Source: Pseudomonadota bacterium (GTDB lineage Bacteria > Pseudomonadota > Alphaproteobacteria > Rhodospirillales > Rhodospirillaceae). From it: a stretch of DNA of 6,192 bases. This document shows, piece by piece, positions 6,116 to 6,192 of the stretch. The stretch is taken from the NCBI GenBank assembly GCA_023396465.1, contig JAEWWF010000127.1, positions 1-6,192 of the forward strand. The letters run 5' to 3'. The notes under the pieces were generated by a model. The model was not told the DNA's origin. It saw only the letters and a list, made by a program, of their open reading frames with translations, and searched no databases. A program made the position numbers and the translations under genes. Within the stretch, counting starts at the first letter, position 1. Each line of letters opens with the position of its first letter.

Positions 6116-6138
6116 CAAGGTCTTTGAAGGAGACCTTG
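6116..6138 (+). promoter_or_regulatory. Hairpin holding the transposase Shine-Dalgarno sequence
   Basis: CAAGGTCT (6116-6123) pairs perfectly with AGACCTTG (6131-6138) around the loop TTGAAGG. The transposase Shine-Dalgarno AAGGAG (6127-6132) lies across the loop and the first two bases of the right arm. The ATG at 6140 begins two bases after the stem. In RNA this would partly hide the ribosome-binding site. In other insertion sequences (IS10, IS50) similar structures block translation from transcripts that enter from outside. Here only the structure is seen. Confidence 0.6.
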
Positions 6139-6139
6139 T

Positions 6140-6192
6140 ATGTCGCAACGCCGCTACGAACTGACCGACTTTGAGTGGTCGATCATCGAACC
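6140..6192 (+). CDS. IS5-family transposase, N-terminus only
   Basis: The ATG at 6140 has AAGGAG seven bases upstream and opens a frame to the window edge (17 full codons plus two bases of a probable proline codon). The peptide MSQRRYELTDFEWSIIE closely matches the start of IS5-family transposases of the DUF4096-type N-terminal domain, which typically read R-Y-x-L-T-D-x-E-W-x-x-I-E-P. Many members of this group are split into two frames joined by a programmed frameshift. Whether this copy is intact, split or broken cannot be seen. The full protein would cut and join the element's ends with a DDE catalytic domain that lies beyond the window. Confidence 0.85.
   Translation, partial: MSQRRYELTDFEWSIIE

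Larger units (their letters stand above)
6071..6192 (+). mobile_element. Left end of an IS5-family insertion sequence (truncated by window)
   Basis: Base composition drops abruptly at about 6071 (about 45% GC in 6071-6139 against strongly GC-rich flanks), and 69 bases later an IS5-type transposase begins. The boundary at 6071 is my best guess from composition, from the end of the palindrome, and from the CTAG at 6067-6070 that could be the target duplication. The terminal inverted repeat cannot be verified because the right end is outside the window. The element reads in the same direction as the DUF2189 genes. Confidence 0.65.

Noticed and set aside
1..6192. CRISPR array, tRNA or rRNA gene, phage genes, toxin-antitoxin pair or defence island
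   Set aside because: No regularly spaced repeats with unique spacers, no tRNA-like cloverleaf noticed, and all sizeable gene-length stretches are explained by the listed genes. The IS end alone does not make a defence island.

Overview
The window is high-GC DNA with dense coding on both strands. It looks like a chromosomal segment of an alphaproteobacterium. The fabI-aroC pairing and the DUF2189 membrane proteins fit the Rhodospirillales or a related order, but this is inferred from gene content and not proven. Most of it is ordinary core genome. The last ~120 bases are clearly AT-richer (about 45% GC by hand count over 6071-6139) and begin an IS5-type insertion sequence.

Left half, minus strand, in transcription order: fabI (NADH-dependent enoyl-ACP reductase, 2854 to 2015), a 61-base gap holding a perfect 11-bp GC hairpin, aroC (chorismate synthase, 1953 to 865), a 130-base gap with a repeated GC-rich motif, then an EamA/DMT-type drug/metabolite exporter (734 to 1) cut by the window edge before its C-terminus. 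fabI and aroC probably form one transcription unit. The exporter is on the same strand but may have its own control region.

Right half, plus strand: a YihY/BrkB-family inner-membrane protein (2944-4209), divergent from fabI across an 89-base gap, then two tandem DUF2189 integral membrane paralogs (4348-5160 and 5215-6051). Both paralogs have strong Shine-Dalgarno sequences, and only 54 bases separate them. A 9-bp palindrome that includes the last gene's stop codon closes this unit. The IS element follows at once: its transposase start codon is at 6140, and an 8-bp hairpin holds the transposase ribosome-binding site.

No new defence, CRISPR, toxin or biosynthetic system is visible. The items most worth a second look are the hairpin over the transposase Shine-Dalgarno sequence, the palindrome at the IS junction, the diverged DUF2189 pair of unknown function, the hairpin between fabI and aroC, and the phased motif array upstream of the exporter gene. 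Promoter calls are by eye and weak.
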